Assembly: GCA_013398615.1 (NCBI GenBank)
Contig: VZSR01003022.1
Coordinates: 5,643,680 to 5,707,679 of the forward strand
Direction of reading: 5' to 3'
DNA from: Brachypodius melanocephalos
Lineage: Eukaryota; Chordata; Aves; Passeriformes; Pycnonotidae
DNA length: 64,000 nucleotides
Shown one piece after another: positions 12,301-27,300 of the stretch. The first letter of the stretch is position 1. Each line of letters opens with the position of its first letter. The notes below the pieces were generated by a model that saw only the letters and a list, made by a program, of their open reading frames with translations, ran no database searches and was not told the DNA's origin. The position numbers were made by a program, and so were the translations under genes.

Positions 12301-15300
12301 CAGAAGGGAGGAAGTGGTGCTCCTTACCAAGGGCATCCAGAAACGAAGAATCACACAAACGAGGAACAAAACCTCAGCAGAGCTGCTGGCTCTGTTTAAA
12401 CATTTCTACATCTTTGTATTCCAAGAGCATCCACTAACTGATGCAGCACAAACTGATCACTGACTTTCATACACAAAGCTCAATGAAAACAGCTTGATAG
12501 CACAAGAAAAAACAGGGAATAAAATGGTCCCTTCCCTAAGGGAATTTCAAATCACCCCATCTCTTTTATATTTCTGACTTTATTATCTATGGTATTTTTT
12601 AGCTTACTCTTGGAAACCACACAGATTAAACTATTACAAATATTTATTCTAGAACTAAAGAAAAGCAAAAGCAATTTCATTAAGTGACACTGAATTAATC
12701 GGAATATCTCAAAGCCTAAACATTTGAAAGGTCAATGCTGTGTTGACTTAGCAAAACTGACTTTTTTTGTCATGTTGCCAAAAGACTTTTCCTCAAAAAA
12801 AAGAAAAAATAGTTTAAAAAGTCAATAATTAAATCTCAAGGAGTAACTCATCTGTAATGCTCTGCAGGAATGAGTAGAAAAGAATGACTGGTACGTAACT
12901 GTGTGTCATCTCATAATGATATCCAGCAATTGTCACTATTGCACAATCTACAGAATACCCAGATTTTTTCATCTCTTTCATCTCTTTGTGATACTTTTGG
13001 AGGAAACACTGATCATTAATGAAAGGTTCAGGTATGAATGGAAAATAGATGCTAGAAAGCAGCAGAATCTTGTTTGCGCCTTGTACTGGACGTTAAAAAT
13101 ATTCAGAACAAAAGTATTAGAGAAAAAATTTCAAATGCTGGTTTTGACTTTAATATATCATGTTATTCAACAGTTTCACTTCAGAAGTACATTACATTCA
13201 CAGCTACAAAGTAAAGATGTTCCTTTGGACTCAAGGAACTTATTCTGAATAAACAGATTTGAATAACTACAGTTTGTGCTATTTTGTGAGTTCCCATTTT
13301 AGCAGGGCATTATTTTTAGAAGAATCATACCAAGAAGCCTATTTTGACAATATGGATTAGCCAATTTTCTGAGGGGAGAGATACAATCAGAAGCTTCCCT
13401 TTCCACCTTATCTCCACCTACTCTTAGTCATAACTTGTATTTATTGTACGTAAGTTATATTTCAGTCAGCCTTCCTAAAATCTACCAATTTATTAACTGA
13501 TGTTAATAGCACAAGACAAAGGGAATTGGACATATTTAAGATCCAACCTCCTGACTAGCACTCTTTTTAAGTGACAAATTTTTAGAAGCAAACTCACATT
13601 GTCACTTTGACATCCCTGTAACCACTACTTACTCTTCCCATTATCTCCTTATGACCTCCATGTTAATAAATTAATTCCTATTACCTCCAAATAGTTTTTG
13701 TAGTTCTGATCAGTTAATACTCCCCTGCTAGGCAGGTATTAAGTTCACTTAAGAGGAAACTCTTTTCAGCTGTATGCTTTTCCAGAAATAACAGTACATC
13801 CATAAGCTTTAAAAAAAACCTCATCCAGAAATATATATTGGGAGGATTTACACATTCTGGAGTTCTTCACCCTGCAGATTCTCCTCCTGCTGTGCTGTGA
13901 GCGCACCCTAGACTGCCAGACTCATCACACTCAAACACCACTCCCCCATTCCTCCACTCCTGCAGATTGTTTTATTCTACCCTCTCACAGTTGGAACATA
14001 GAACAATTGCAGGAATTATAGCCAAGCTACGAGTAAGGGAAATCATGATCACAGACTAATTTAGGAAAGTTAGGTCATTCTCAACTCTGTGGTCTACCTG
14101 CACCATACACGTGGTAGTAGGCAGAGGCTGCATGAAGAGCACTGCCCGTGTCGTAGCCAAAGCTTTCTTTCTAAAGCAGCATTAATAAAGCTAATTAGAC
14201 TGTTCTCACTACCTAGTAACATATCTAGTGTGGAAAAACAAGTTGGAACCTTTGGAAAGGGTCCTTAGTCAGAAAGAAAAGACCCACTGCTGAGAATAAG
14301 AGGCGAACTAACCTGTATTATCACTCATTTGGAAAATGCCCTCAAAACTTTGTTTCTTGTGCTAAGTTCCCTCAAAGCTCACTGGAGTAAGCAACACACT
14401 TGGCTTATATAGAGATGTTTTAGGGGTCTACCTCCTCTCTTTCAATTTGGTGGTTTTTTTTTTTTTTTTTTCCATCTTCCCAAAGATCTACCATCTGTTA
14501 CGGGAGTTTTTCCTGCCACACAAGGCAGCCAGGCTGTGCTCACCTTGAGGCTGGTGTGCGACCGTGGCTGGCTCAACTCGTGGAATTTCCAGTGCTCTGC
14601 CGCAGGTGTTTCCACCACCTCCCTCTGAGCCTCAGGTGTGAGGAGAGCATCTCCTGCAGGTAATGGGAAGATGCCCAGGGATATTGGACGCTCTTTCCTG
14701 TTGGAAAGACATGCAGGGTTCATCAGCCATCTCAGATGTCCCACAGTTTATTTTCATGCAGGCCTCTGAAATCAGCAGGGAAATTCCAGGTTCAAACATC
14801 CAGACACTGCCCCATTAAATGCACAGTGCAGCACATCCAGACTGTGCCACAGCACCCAATAATTCCTCACTTCACAACTGCCAAGTCAATTTCATGCCTT
14901 TAAATAGCAGTTATTGATTTACACTACTGCTAATCTATAGCAAACAAAAGTTTTACAGAAATGAAACATCAACAGAAGCACAAGACAAAAGTACTTCCTT
15001 ACATCAGACTGAAAACAATTTTCAGCAGCCACTATTAAACATACCAGTTCGCACCTTCTTCTCCAAGATATAACCACATACTTGCTACAACAGCAAACAG
15101 CTAAATCATCAACCGAAGCATTTGCAAATTTGTAAATAGTAAGCCTCAAGCAATTCTTCTCAAATCATTGGAGATTTTATTCCAGAAACTACATAGATTT
15201 ATGTAAGAGAAAAGAACTGGGTCAGAGAATTTACCAATGTTACAACTGGCTGGGCTAAAAAATGTGTAGTTTTACCCAAGATCAGTTCAACACTATTTCA

Positions 15301-18300
15301 TCCTAAAGTTGCACAAAAGCTTGTGCCACCAAAGCAAATTATTTCATCCTAAATTTTCACTTCTTCACTCTTTCTACTTCCCTATGGCAAATAGCATTTG
15401 GAAATTCCAAAGGTTTATGCAGTAACCCTCAAAAGAAACAAAAAATCCCCAGGTCAGTAGTGTGCTCAGTGCACAAAAGGATTCATTCTTCCTGCTAGCA
15501 AGAGGCAAAACCATTGTGTGTAATGCCATTCATAGGATGCTGTGGCCAGCCCTGAAAAGGAAAAATATCAGCCAGGCCTAGAACTGAGATAAGCAAAGTG
15601 TTTGTTCAGGCAGAACAATGCAATGCAGAAAAAAATTACTGTAGTCAACTAGCACAGCTTTAAGTATAATAGAGGCAGAAGATAAAAGTGCACAGGTGAT
15701 GGGATAGTTTTCACACTTTAGCATTATAAAAAGTCAAGTCACAACCACATGTGCTTTCTTTCACAAGGCCCTTCACAAATTAAACATAACCTAGGCAGAA
15801 TTAGGATCTGTGTACAAAATATATGCAAATATATGGCAGGCAGTGCTGAAAAGCAAAAGCTAAGTATTCTTGGACATATTTTTGATTTTGTTTATTTACT
15901 TTGAAGAAAAGTTAATGAAGAAGGGATTTTATTTACCAATTAATCAGTAAACTCTCTTTGGTAAATTCTACATTGTCAAAATAACAATGTTCAAACAGCA
16001 ACCAATTCTAATTGGCACGAACCTTTCTAGTCCAGGTGTAGAAAGATGCTCCTTCTCACAAAAACCTTTGCACCTAATTCTCACACTGGAGCTATCTTGG
16101 CCTTTCAGAAATATTATTTCAAATTAAGTCATTAATTGTGAAGTAGCTTAGCACAACAAAGCAGACAGCAAAGTGAGTAAAGCAAAATCAGTCTGGGTTA
16201 CAAAATCCAAAACATCAGACAATGTTCCAGCATCTGCAACTGCTGGAATGAGAAACCCCACAGTGGATTCCAAGGATTCTCACTATTGTAACAGGTCCTG
16301 CTTTGCTTTAGATTTCCCACAACTCTCAGGCATGTGAGGAACAAAAGATAGGCCACAGAAGCTGAGATTATGTCAAAAGAGGGTCTGAGACCATTTCACT
16401 GGATAATAAGAGCAGGAACAAAAAGGAGGAAGAAAAGCTGCCCTTCAGTGGCAGACAGTGATGCCTCGGGCAGGCTGACCTGAGCTAGAGAATAAAGTAG
16501 ATATTTACTGAAGGGCCTTTAAGGGTACACCTTGGGCAGGACAAGAGCCTGACTAGGGCTGCACCCAAGGTGGAATTAGAATGGTCACAAAATGGCTGAC
16601 TGGTCACAAGGTCTTACACTTTTGTAAGTTTTGGTGCATTTGCATATTGGGGTTTAATTGTCCAATTACAGTTTCATGTTGTGAGGTCTCATTCTACTTA
16701 TTTCTCTTTTCAGTCCACTGTTGTTTATGCTTTTGTGCCTGAAAGCTGTACTAGTTGTCCACAGTCTTCAGCAGGAAAAGGATTTGTTTTGCCTACCTAC
16801 TCTGAAGAGCGCTTACTAGCACTTAATATGAGGCTCAGAACTACACCCCTACACAGCACAGAATCTGAAAAACATGAAAGCTAAAACTTAAGGCATCAAT
16901 AGAGCTGCATCGTGAAGGGCCTGGCCTTAGGCAGAGGGTCCAGCACATTTCTTTGTTGCAGGACATATCACAAAGCTGATCTGCTTTGCAATTCTCAAAA
17001 GAGAGAATATTAAATGGGTACCAAAACAGTTCACACCTGGCATCACTTTTTTTCCAGATTAGTTTGAAAGAAATTTTCTAATAAACATATTTTATTGTGT
17101 TAGAACAGAGGTCAGGTGCATTGCAAGTCTGTAAAGTAAATGAAGTTTGCAAAAGAGGCTGAGTGTCTGCACTAAAGAAATGATCCAAGTAGACTGAAGC
17201 AATTTCAATTTATCTCACTGCTTACTGAGCAGAAAGCAAAGAACTCTCCTGCTTCCACAGCGCCCAAAAAATACCTGAAAACACCACAGTGAGCAGAATG
17301 GAAACACATATTTTAAAAGCCTAAACTAATAATCTGAAGTGATGCACTGAAGCAGTTGCAGGAACCTTTTGGAATTTTTAGATACTCAATTCTAAAATCT
17401 GACTAGTGTTAAAAATAGAAAGAATTCTTCTACAATTAGATTCCTTCATCCTATATTTTAATCTCTTTTTTTTAAATGAATAAAGACTAAGAAAGTAAAT
17501 TCTAATTCATGTAATTCCTAAAGGAAATTGGAAGGGCAGGAAAAAGCATAGCTTCCCCAAACCCCTCAAATCCAGTAAATACTCCAGGAGAGCAAGCACA
17601 TTACCAAAAAAAATCTATTTCTTAAACCATCTGACCATTAAAAACTTCAAAATATCTTAAAAGTTACTGAGTATGAAGTTATGTTGTGGTTTTGTTTGGT
17701 TTTAGAGTTGGGAAGTATTTGTTCTGGGTTTGGGTCTCCTCCCCTTTTAAATAAACATAGTGTTACTAATTAGATCAATCTATAATTTCACTTGAAATTT
17801 ATTTTATTTCTTTGTATTTAAATGTTCATTCAAGTTTTTCATCAGCTACTGATATAAACTAGTGTTTCTTTCATCTGTGGACTGCCTTTAACGTTTGGAA
17901 CAACACTTCTGTGCTCACAGACCCAAGTTAAAAGTATACTACCATATGAAGTCTACATGCACTTTGTATTAAGGAGAAAAAAGTCACATAGCTGTTCAGA
18001 GAACACTAATTTGCAGCATTTTTTCCTATTTAAAATAAAATTTACTATGAAATTTATAGCCACAGGTTATAAGCTGCCCCACGTCAAGTTTTCAGGCCAG
18101 AAAGCTGCATTTGGTAACTTTTCCAGCTGTTTTCTATCTGTAATTACAGTATTAAACGTCGAGACTACTTTTGGCCACAATATTCTAATGCATTTCTGTC
18201 TGCTACTACTCCAGACATGTAGGACAAACAGAACATAACCTGAGGCAAGGGACAGACAGCCGGCAACTTGCCATACAAGTACAGAAACAAAAGAAAGGGT

Positions 18301-21300
18301 AATATTTGTCTGAAAAATAGTGAATAGGCTTTAAGAGCTCTAATGCTTAAATCATAATAGATTATTTTCCCCACCAATCAATAATCACATTTTTTGAAAA
18401 TAGCGTGATCAACTAATTACTGTGGTTTTAACATCAATTAACTGACCTTACGTAAGCCTTTTGATTAAAACAGGTGCAGTTTAATAGTACAAAGCCACAG
18501 ACTGCATATATTTCTGCTACACAAGATCAGCCAAGTACCTGACAACACACTGAATGTGAGCTTTATCCCAGATATTAACATTGCAGCTTTTGCAGCAGGT
18601 TACAATAAACTGATGTTAAGACCTTCGCACAGAAAAGAGATACATAAACTGACCTTAAATAAAAGGCAATGAATCAAACAGATAGTATCTCTGTATGTAG
18701 ACACCTTTTCAACAAAACCTGACATTTATACACAATTTACTTCTCTAATTTGTCCCTGTTCGAAAAAGCAGGAGAACAGAAAGCAGGAGGAGCAGCGAGA
18801 ACACACAAAGATGGGGTTCAGTGGGTCAGAGTACCTGAGGATCCTTGGGAGGTTCTGTGTCAGAGCTGGCACCCCAGTGGAAATGGAAAAGTGCACGAGC
18901 AGCAGAACCGAGAGCGACACCAGGATGGCTGAGTTAATGACCACCGCCCCGCCAACGAAGCCAAACACAAACAGCAGCATGCAGCCCGGATTCATGGCGC
19001 TGCGCTGGCATGGTGGAACACCGGCTCCAAGAAGGCTACACAGGGGCCAAGGGGGGATCTTTGCAGGCAAAGTCTGTCATTCAGCCGACGCCACAAAAAC
19101 AATGCCATCAGCAGCAGCAGCGTTCCACTCTTCTGCAGCAGCTCCAAAGCAATGACATCACCACCCTCCTCCCCCTCGCCGCTCCTCACAGCATCGATGC
19201 AGTAGCGCAGAGGCACAGCCAGCCTAATAGTGCTTCTCCCTCCTTCCACGCAGGGTTAATAGGCTCCAAAGCTATCAAATCTGCATAATCTATTCCCAGG
19301 AAACCCTGAGAATGAGCGGGTACCATGCACACACCTCCACTGCCACACACACAAAGACGCAGCCAGACGGCAGCCATGCCAGGACACCACTGACATTTTC
19401 CCTGCCTGTCCCAACACAAACACCCCAAAAAGCTGAAATTGTTTAAGGCTAATTAATGTACAAAATATATCTCAATGCCTAGCAACACAACAGCAAAAGC
19501 CTCTTTCTACAGATTTCTACACTGTTCTCTTACCACATTCCAATCATACAATAAATCTTTCTGATTCAGACGAACCATTGTTGTAGGATTAAAGAACAAA
19601 GTCTTGCAAACACAAATGAATGTAATTTTTTTCCCATTTCAGAGTGACAGACCAATAAATAGCTTACCTAACTCTACTGTGTGTTGTAGATTCTAGCTGA
19701 TCACCCCCTGATAGCTGATGAAGTTTGGTTCTTTCCAAGTGCTCCATATAATTGTGTATCATCTGTTTAAAAGGACAGAAACAGCAAGAAATATTTAGTA
19801 ATATTTATTTGTACTACATACATCTGCACAGTTCTTGACCAATATATTCTCCTCCGGTAATGCTAAATAGTAAAAGCATTTAGAGACATTAAAGAAATAA
19901 AAAAAGAAGCAAAATTATACAGTGTGTAAAACCACAAACCAGAAGAGAAGTTCATAATAAATTAAAAATATTGGAGAACATTCTTGTACATTCACGCACA
20001 GGAAGCATCCTAAGGGTAAAGAAAGTGCATGCAATATTTCAAACACGAGTTTGGAAAAAAAGTACCATGTTCAAATCCACTTTGGAGTCTGAGACCTCTA
20101 TGTCCAGCAGATATTAGCATTTTTTTACATAATACATAATAGGCACTACAGGCCTAATTGCAAACTACTGTGAAGGTCAGACAATATGCTCCCCAAATAT
20201 AAAAACATTCTGAATCCACAGGCTAACAATCAGATTATTTCTGTAAGCAGAAATATGAAGTTCCCATTTCTTCTCCTTTTTTCTACTAAAATACAAATAA
20301 ACTTCAGCTTTCTGTATTTTCTACAAGGGAAATTTGGTTTTAAATTATCTAGGCTGACATCTCATTAAAAGGACAGAGTGGTTGTCAATTTTCAATAGTC
20401 AAGATGAGCTCTGCTTGCTTTCTCACAAGAGACAAGCACAGGCCAACATGGTACTCCTGCAGTCATGACTTATTTAATGAGCCCTGACTCCCATGGCCAC
20501 AGGATGCTGCTCTCAGCATGTAACTGATCCAGGACACGCATGGGGAGAAGGACCAGGTATCATTGCATCATTCCAAGGGCTTCACTTGGACACACATCTC
20601 TAAACTTAACACTGGGAAAGCCTGAGGAGAAGCCTAGGTGCAATCTGGTATTTTTAGCACTTCCAACATTCATGTCCACCGATGATTAGGGCTCCAGGAA
20701 CAAAAAAGGAAGAAAAATCACAGGTGTACTGCAGAGGAATTTAATGTACTTTTTTTTCCTGAGACGTATTCAGGTCACATCTTAATAGGCTTCCTCTAGA
20801 AAAAAAAATCCAACAAACTATTCTTTAAAACTGTAATTTCTTCTGCTATTCTACAAAGGGTATATACAAACGCTTCAGAATAGTGATATTACCAGGCATT
20901 TGTACAACCAGTTTATATAATCTTTTTGGGGGGGGCAGCTGCACATATGAGTACTGAACTAAGCAGGACCTGGAAACCTACATTTATGTGTTACTCTCAA
21001 CACAGGTTTGATTTATCTGAGTTTGACCTTCAGATGCCACCAACTTCAGCAAGTGCCAGCTTCCCCTCAAATGCTGCTTGCCAGCATTAGCTACACAAGA
21101 ATAAATATTCTCAGTTTCAGATTTTTCTGGTCAAACAAACTGGCTTAAGACATCCTGACTGATAGATATTCTACAAATCAGTAACTTATGTGCTGGTTAC
21201 ATACAGATGTTGGTTTTCCCAGCATTCACCTGAACTAAGAAAATAATTGAGACCAGAACAAAATATCATGCTATTGAGGGTGAGGTTTTTTCCCACTGAG

Positions 21301-24300
21301 TTGCTAAGAAGCACTGATGGCTGGATGTTTGAGATGGGTCAGCCGGTGGTGGGGTTTCATCGGTCTTCGGAAGAGGACGGTGGAGCTGCTGCTTGGGGAA
21401 GGGAACTCACTGCTGCGACGGGAGACCAGCTCGATCCTGTTTCTTCTGCTCAGAGGTGAGCTTCTGCTCCTGGGAGCAGCCNNNNNNNNNNNNNNNNNNN
21501 NNNNNNNNNNNNNNNNNNNNNNNNNNNNNNNNNNNNNNNNNNNNNNNNNNNNNNNNNNNNNNNNNNNNNNNNNNNNNNNNNCCCTTAATTTCAAAATTAT
21601 AATAATTTGGAGGGAGGGGGGTTGCATTCTCCATTCCAAGGAAGGCTCCTGCCCTCCCTAGCAGACACCTGTCTTTCCAAAACAAGACATACACTATTTT
21701 CAGAGAAACATTATATAATATACTTGGACTGCTGTAAAAACCTTACAACATTTATCCTCCAACAATATGCAGTGTTTCACCAGACCATCCCATTTGTTTT
21801 CTGATTTTTAATGCTTGCTGACACACAGAGGAAAACAAAAAAGGACTGAAAGCTCCACCTTCAACTATCTAAGATTTTTCCATATTAACCAAGTAGCCAG
21901 AACTAGATGTACCAATTGTTCCTTTGTATAGTTTTACACAAATTTATTATAATGCAGATAGTTTAGAAATTCGGGGGGGCGGGGGGCAGGGAAACCCCAA
22001 GAGTGCATAACTCTGAAATGCATTAGACCATTCTGTATTCTGTTCATGTAGTCCCTCATCACGGGAGGAAGATACTGCTGACCTGCCTACAAACATTCCC
22101 ATTTGCAGCACACCAACTGGTTTCTCAAAGTAAAATTTTAAATAGAACAACTGTTGTGTTTTCAGCCAGTGAACAGAAGATGAGTGTCTAGTACCTCTCC
22201 AGGGAACTGCTAATCCATGGGAAAAAATAATACCGTCAGTAAAACACACACAACTTTGATGTTTTGCAAAGGACATGGTTTTAGCCTACTCTCTTCCCTC
22301 CTCTCAGTCTGTTCTTTTGTTTACTGAAATGTCTCATCACATTTATTACTCACAGAGGCTGGAGGGCAGGTCAGTTTAAAGGACTGTTCAGCTTATATTG
22401 TTCTGCAGCTGAAAATGGTGCTGATCATAAGCAAATCTGTAGATCACATACTTCAGCACAATGCATATAAGCTATAGGAATCCAAAAATAAAACAAAAAC
22501 CAAAATGTGCAGTGCTGCATGGCAACTTAAGATTCATAGAATCATAAGGTTCTATGTGAATGTGCAGCGCTGCACAGCAATTTCTTCACAGATCCAGGCT
22601 ATACGTGCCTGTCGCGTCCAAAAAATCAGAACAGTGGTACCACCATGTAAAGTTCACTCTCTGCCTCAACCCAGGGTTCCACGGATAAAAGTTGAATAAT
22701 ATCCACAAGGAAAAGAGTTCTTCAACCTCCCTCCCCACAGGATGAGGAGCTCCACACCTGGTGCTGTAGAGTCTTAAGAAATGGTGTGTGAATTCCCAAC
22801 TCCCACAAATTTTATTTGAAGGTTGAGGTAATAAATATTGCAGCTTCTTGGGAAGTAAGCCCACTAACTGCTCATGTGCAATGCAACTTTCAAGACACAC
22901 TGCAAAACCACCAAAACCACTGAGATTTAAACCAGATGACATTCAAAAATCTTTTGAATCTAAATGACTCTTGAGCCTTGACATATCCATGAAGATCCAA
23001 AAACATGTAAGGAATTAATGCACTAGAATTCTGAGGGCTCAAAATCTGATTAGAAGTTCTGCTGTTTTGAGATTATTCAGCTGTTGAAATAAAAAGGTTT
23101 TAATATTACTGATAATTTTAAAATAGATTTAAATGGATTGAATTGCTCTCTATTCAGCACAGTTTTTACTGAAGTTATGCTGGAAGACAGATGACAAACA
23201 ATTAACTATGGCTACCCATCTTTCTCTTCAATACAAGCTGCAGTCAATATTTAATCATCCATAACCTTTCACTATGGACAATTCACTCTGCTGCCCATGA
23301 AGTCCACAAGTATTTGTATACAACCTGTTGTTCCAAGAACACACATCATAAACACAGAGCACAGAGCACTCCAGCATTGTTGCAATTAAACACATTGCTC
23401 AATCATGATTAGCTAAGAGGATTAAAGATAAACTCAGAACTTGGAAGACTTACCTTAGTTAACAGCATTTCACAGTTCAGATGTTAATGATTTTAAGGCA
23501 CATGTACAAACCAACTACAACATGCTTTTGAATATAGCATGAATGTGAATTAATGTGAATGTGAATTAATTTCCCTTTGAATGCAATGTCTTTCCACCTC
23601 ATAAAAATACTCAGATTGGCTTCCTCATATGGCATGTGACAAGTTTTACAACTGCAGAAATGTTAAAGGTTTTAAACTTCAGCACTCAGTAAAAGACAAC
23701 GAACATCCTGGCACTCATTTCTACTCTTACAAATAAACCACTCCCAGTGTATACAAGCCTGGCACTTGTCACAAACAAATGTGGATATGCCATGTTGGGG
23801 ATGTTGTTATCTACACCTTTGCCTTAACCAGGTTGAGAGTATCTGCTTTATACACTCCTTGCTCTTTCACTCCTCCTTCCTTTTTGTGTCACTGGTTTAG
23901 CTCCCCTGGACAGGTTTTAGTAATTCTTTGGCTGTCAGACCAGGCTCAGTGCTATAGCTCTCACTGCTTATACTGCAGATCCAATCAGGCTGGGCACAAG
24001 CAGCTCATCTCTTTGGGAATGTGCACTCAACTGTGTGTATATAGAGCTTTCTCTGCTCCACATAACCTAGATTTATTGAGGTAACAGATATTTCTGGAAT
24101 CTCCTTAATTCAGTATCAAAGTCCTAAACATACTTCAATGGAAGTAACCTTTTTCCTTTCAGGGTTTGTGGTGAGTTTCTCACCTAAGTAAAAGCATCAT
24201 TCCTACCAGAGAGCTTGATGCATCTTTATTCACAAACAAGATGGCGTTGCTGGCAGATACATTACTATGTAAAGATGTTAAATCCAGGTTTTATAGCTCA

Positions 24301-27300
24301 AGGTGTTAATGCTCAGCATAAGGCTTTAGAAAAACTGTTTGCCTGAACTGATATCCAAAGGCTAATCCCACAATGTGACAGCTGCCCATGCTTAGCTGTA
24401 ATTGTAAATAGATACCTCCACTAGCCCTCTCTTCCTATCCAAGGACTTGCTGGGGATATGCTTATGCTAATGAACCTGACAAATTCCATTCCCAACACCG
24501 GAGCCAGGCTCACTGTTCTGTCCCATTGTATCAGTACAGAACATTGAGAAACTTCCATGGCCCAATTATGCTTCATTAAACTAAGCCCATATTCTGTGTC
24601 AGGGAAAGATATTGAACCACCTCAGTCTGGTGTTTCCCAAAGAAGAAAAAGAATAACATCCTTAAATAGAGAAAAACGAGGTTTGTTTTGGAAACCTGTG
24701 CAGAGAGAGGCCACAGGTATTAGTTAATCCTCAAGCAGATCTCAAGTATTGCTTTCCCTCAGTTTCCCAACTGGGTAATAAACATAAAAGCCTTAGCCAA
24801 GCCTTTAAAAAGCCAGTGCCATAGTTACGAAGCCCTTTAGCTCTGCAGAAAAAGGAAACTAAGATCCTTTACCTCCTACTCAGCAGTCAAAACCACCCTG
24901 AATGGTGTGGTCTGAAAGAGGCACCAGCAGCAGTGCATCATCTCAGCAGCAAAGGCAAAAAAGCCTTCACAGGTACAAAGAACAGACAGGCCTCCTTTTA
25001 TCCAGGCACAAAACCAAGCCAGATTCTATTAAACAGAACAGTATTTGAGATACAAGAGGCAACTGACAGAATTCCTTTCTAAGTCAAAGGGCAAAGATTT
25101 GAAGAATTTTGTGTTAGACCACTGTCAACCATTCTGCTTTCCAGCACTTGGCTTTATGATTGCTTCCTGCATCTGGTCCTTTATAGACAAAGATGGAAAC
25201 AACACCTTGCATACAAGTTCCATCTCAGGAATTCCAGCACACTGCTTTTTCACTCATCTCATCTGAATGTTAGAGCAGAGTATAATCAGCACAAGATCAA
25301 AACCCACTGCGAGTACAGGAAAGACAAGGAACCAGAGCACAGAAGTCATAATATGTTCAGTTCATCCATTCTGTTCTGACCAAACATTTTATCCTCTTCA
25401 CTACTTGCTACACCACACCTTCCAATCTGCCATCTCAACTGCTCAGGTTCTCATACCCTAATCCATTTAAAATCAAGCCGGTTAGCCTAAGTACAGTCTT
25501 AGTGGGAGGGAGGCTTAATGGGATATCCTGTATCCACACCAACCAGCCCACCTCCCTCTCTAGAGAGCAGCAAGACAGATGCTGATTTAACAGAAGTGTA
25601 ATGGAGGGTAAAGCTTGTCCTCAGAGCTCTTCCCAGCCAGGGCAGCCCTATCTATCTCTGCAGCTGCAGACATCTCACTGCTGGGCAGGCTGGTGCTGGA
25701 ACTGCAATGCAGATCCTGTCCCTGGCAAGAACTCCCAGCGCTCACCACAACACACACACTGCGGAGAGGGATTGATTCAGCTCTCTGCTTCACATTCCTG
25801 GTAGAGCTCCCCAAGTGACTTAGTTTCAGTAGGTCTTGGTCCATTGGGACCGAAAATGGGTGACATTCCCTGGGGTGCTGAACCAGCACCTTTGCTGTGC
25901 AGTGAACTCCAGCAAAGGCAGTCACAGACAGGCAGGGAGGGCTGAAAGGTGGGTATTGTGAAGACATGGATACAGAACCTCAGGCCAGGAGCTGGAAAAG
26001 AAAGACATCCAACTCTGAAATATTCATCAATGAAATAAAGAATAAGGGGGAGTGGGAGGTGGAAGGAAACAAATAATGAAGACAGAAAAAACTTGCTAGA
26101 AATTAAGATTGCACAAAATGCAGTCACATTGCATCTTTAACATGACATCTGCCAAAGTAAGCATCTTAGAGCAAAATTAAAAAAAAAAATCTTTCTAAAT
26201 GATCTGTTCATTATCTGGTCAATTGAAAGAAAAACAATTGCCATTTCATTAAGTACCAAAGATGGATCACTTGTAAAGACAATTGTGAAGTGGACTAAGA
26301 AGGAAAGAAGTATCCCTTCCTTGTAGAACATGGAAGAAAAAAGTTTAAGAACCAAGTATTTGGTAGAAATATTTGATCCAATAAAACTGATAAACCTAAA
26401 TGTTGAAAGGAAGTTGGATATCTGCCAAAATACCTTGCATTAAAAGAAAAAAGTTACTACACAGACCTAAAGCGTTAGGATTTTTGGGGAAAAGGGAAGC
26501 AGGAAATCACAAAGGGAATGGGGAGTTGGGTATTATTATCAGCCAGTCCTTTCCAATTCCCAGGGATTTCTGTCCCTGAGTCTCAAACATGCACCAGATA
26601 CAGCCATTAAAATGCTGAGATGCTCTGTCCTTTAAGGAGGTGTATCTTTGCAAGATTCACTATGGTCTGGAAAACAAAGACTCAAGGAAGCAATTATACT
26701 GAAAGGGAGGAGTACAGAAAACAGGAGATCTGCTTTTAGGAGAACAGAGGTATGGATACACCATGGTACACTACAAATTATTTCTTTATGAGGAAAGCAT
26801 AGTCACCCCAGTAAGAGTAAAGCCCAAGGAAAAATCTCTCCCTACACCAAAGAAAGTGAAAATAAAATGTTAAGCACTTAATAAATTGGAATCAAATCAG
26901 CAGAGCCTGTTGTCCATTTTAGAGACAAAAAGATATTCAGAACATGTCATAGGCGTTTCATTGAATTAATGGTGTCCAATACATTTAATCCTGAACTCCG
27001 TGAAACAGGATTCCATAAAAATCTACCAGTTCTATTGTGACAGAACCCACAGGTTCTAATTACAATAACCAGAACGCTGCAAGCACCCAATACTCTGAAG
27101 TGCTTCCAGATCAAAAGGATCCCAAACCTCAGGGGCAGCATTAAGATTTGTCACTTCTCATTTTATTTAGATTTCCAGCTTTCAACAGATGTGCCATTCT
27201 AAAATGACTATCTAGTAACAAATGTGATTTTAAAAATTTCAGTAAATATATTAATATTTTTAAGAGCTTCATTTTTTCAAGTGCGACAGACTGGTCATGG

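Larger units (their letters stand above)
10479..14543 (-). other. SPAG9 intron 5
   Basis: It contains a CR1 fragment (10937-11075) and repeat copy B. The rest, including 12240-14440, is AT-rich without recognised features. I looked for the 14-residue cassette exon expected from mammals and did not find one. Confidence 0.7.
14698..19667 (-). other. SPAG9 intron 4
   Basis: It contains an LTR-like segment (16440-16880) and the alternative first exon (18835-18995) with its presumed promoter. The remainder is AT-rich and unremarkable. Confidence 0.7.

Noticed and set aside
21304..21694. Frames running through X residues
   Set aside because: They pass through the 100-N gap and are not real translations; the same holds at 34495-34904 and 48176-48740.
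25587..26127. Overlapping minus-strand frames of 116-126 codons in SPAG9 intron 3
   Set aside because: No similarity to a known family, no splice or promoter context, and the frames overlap each other in different phases.
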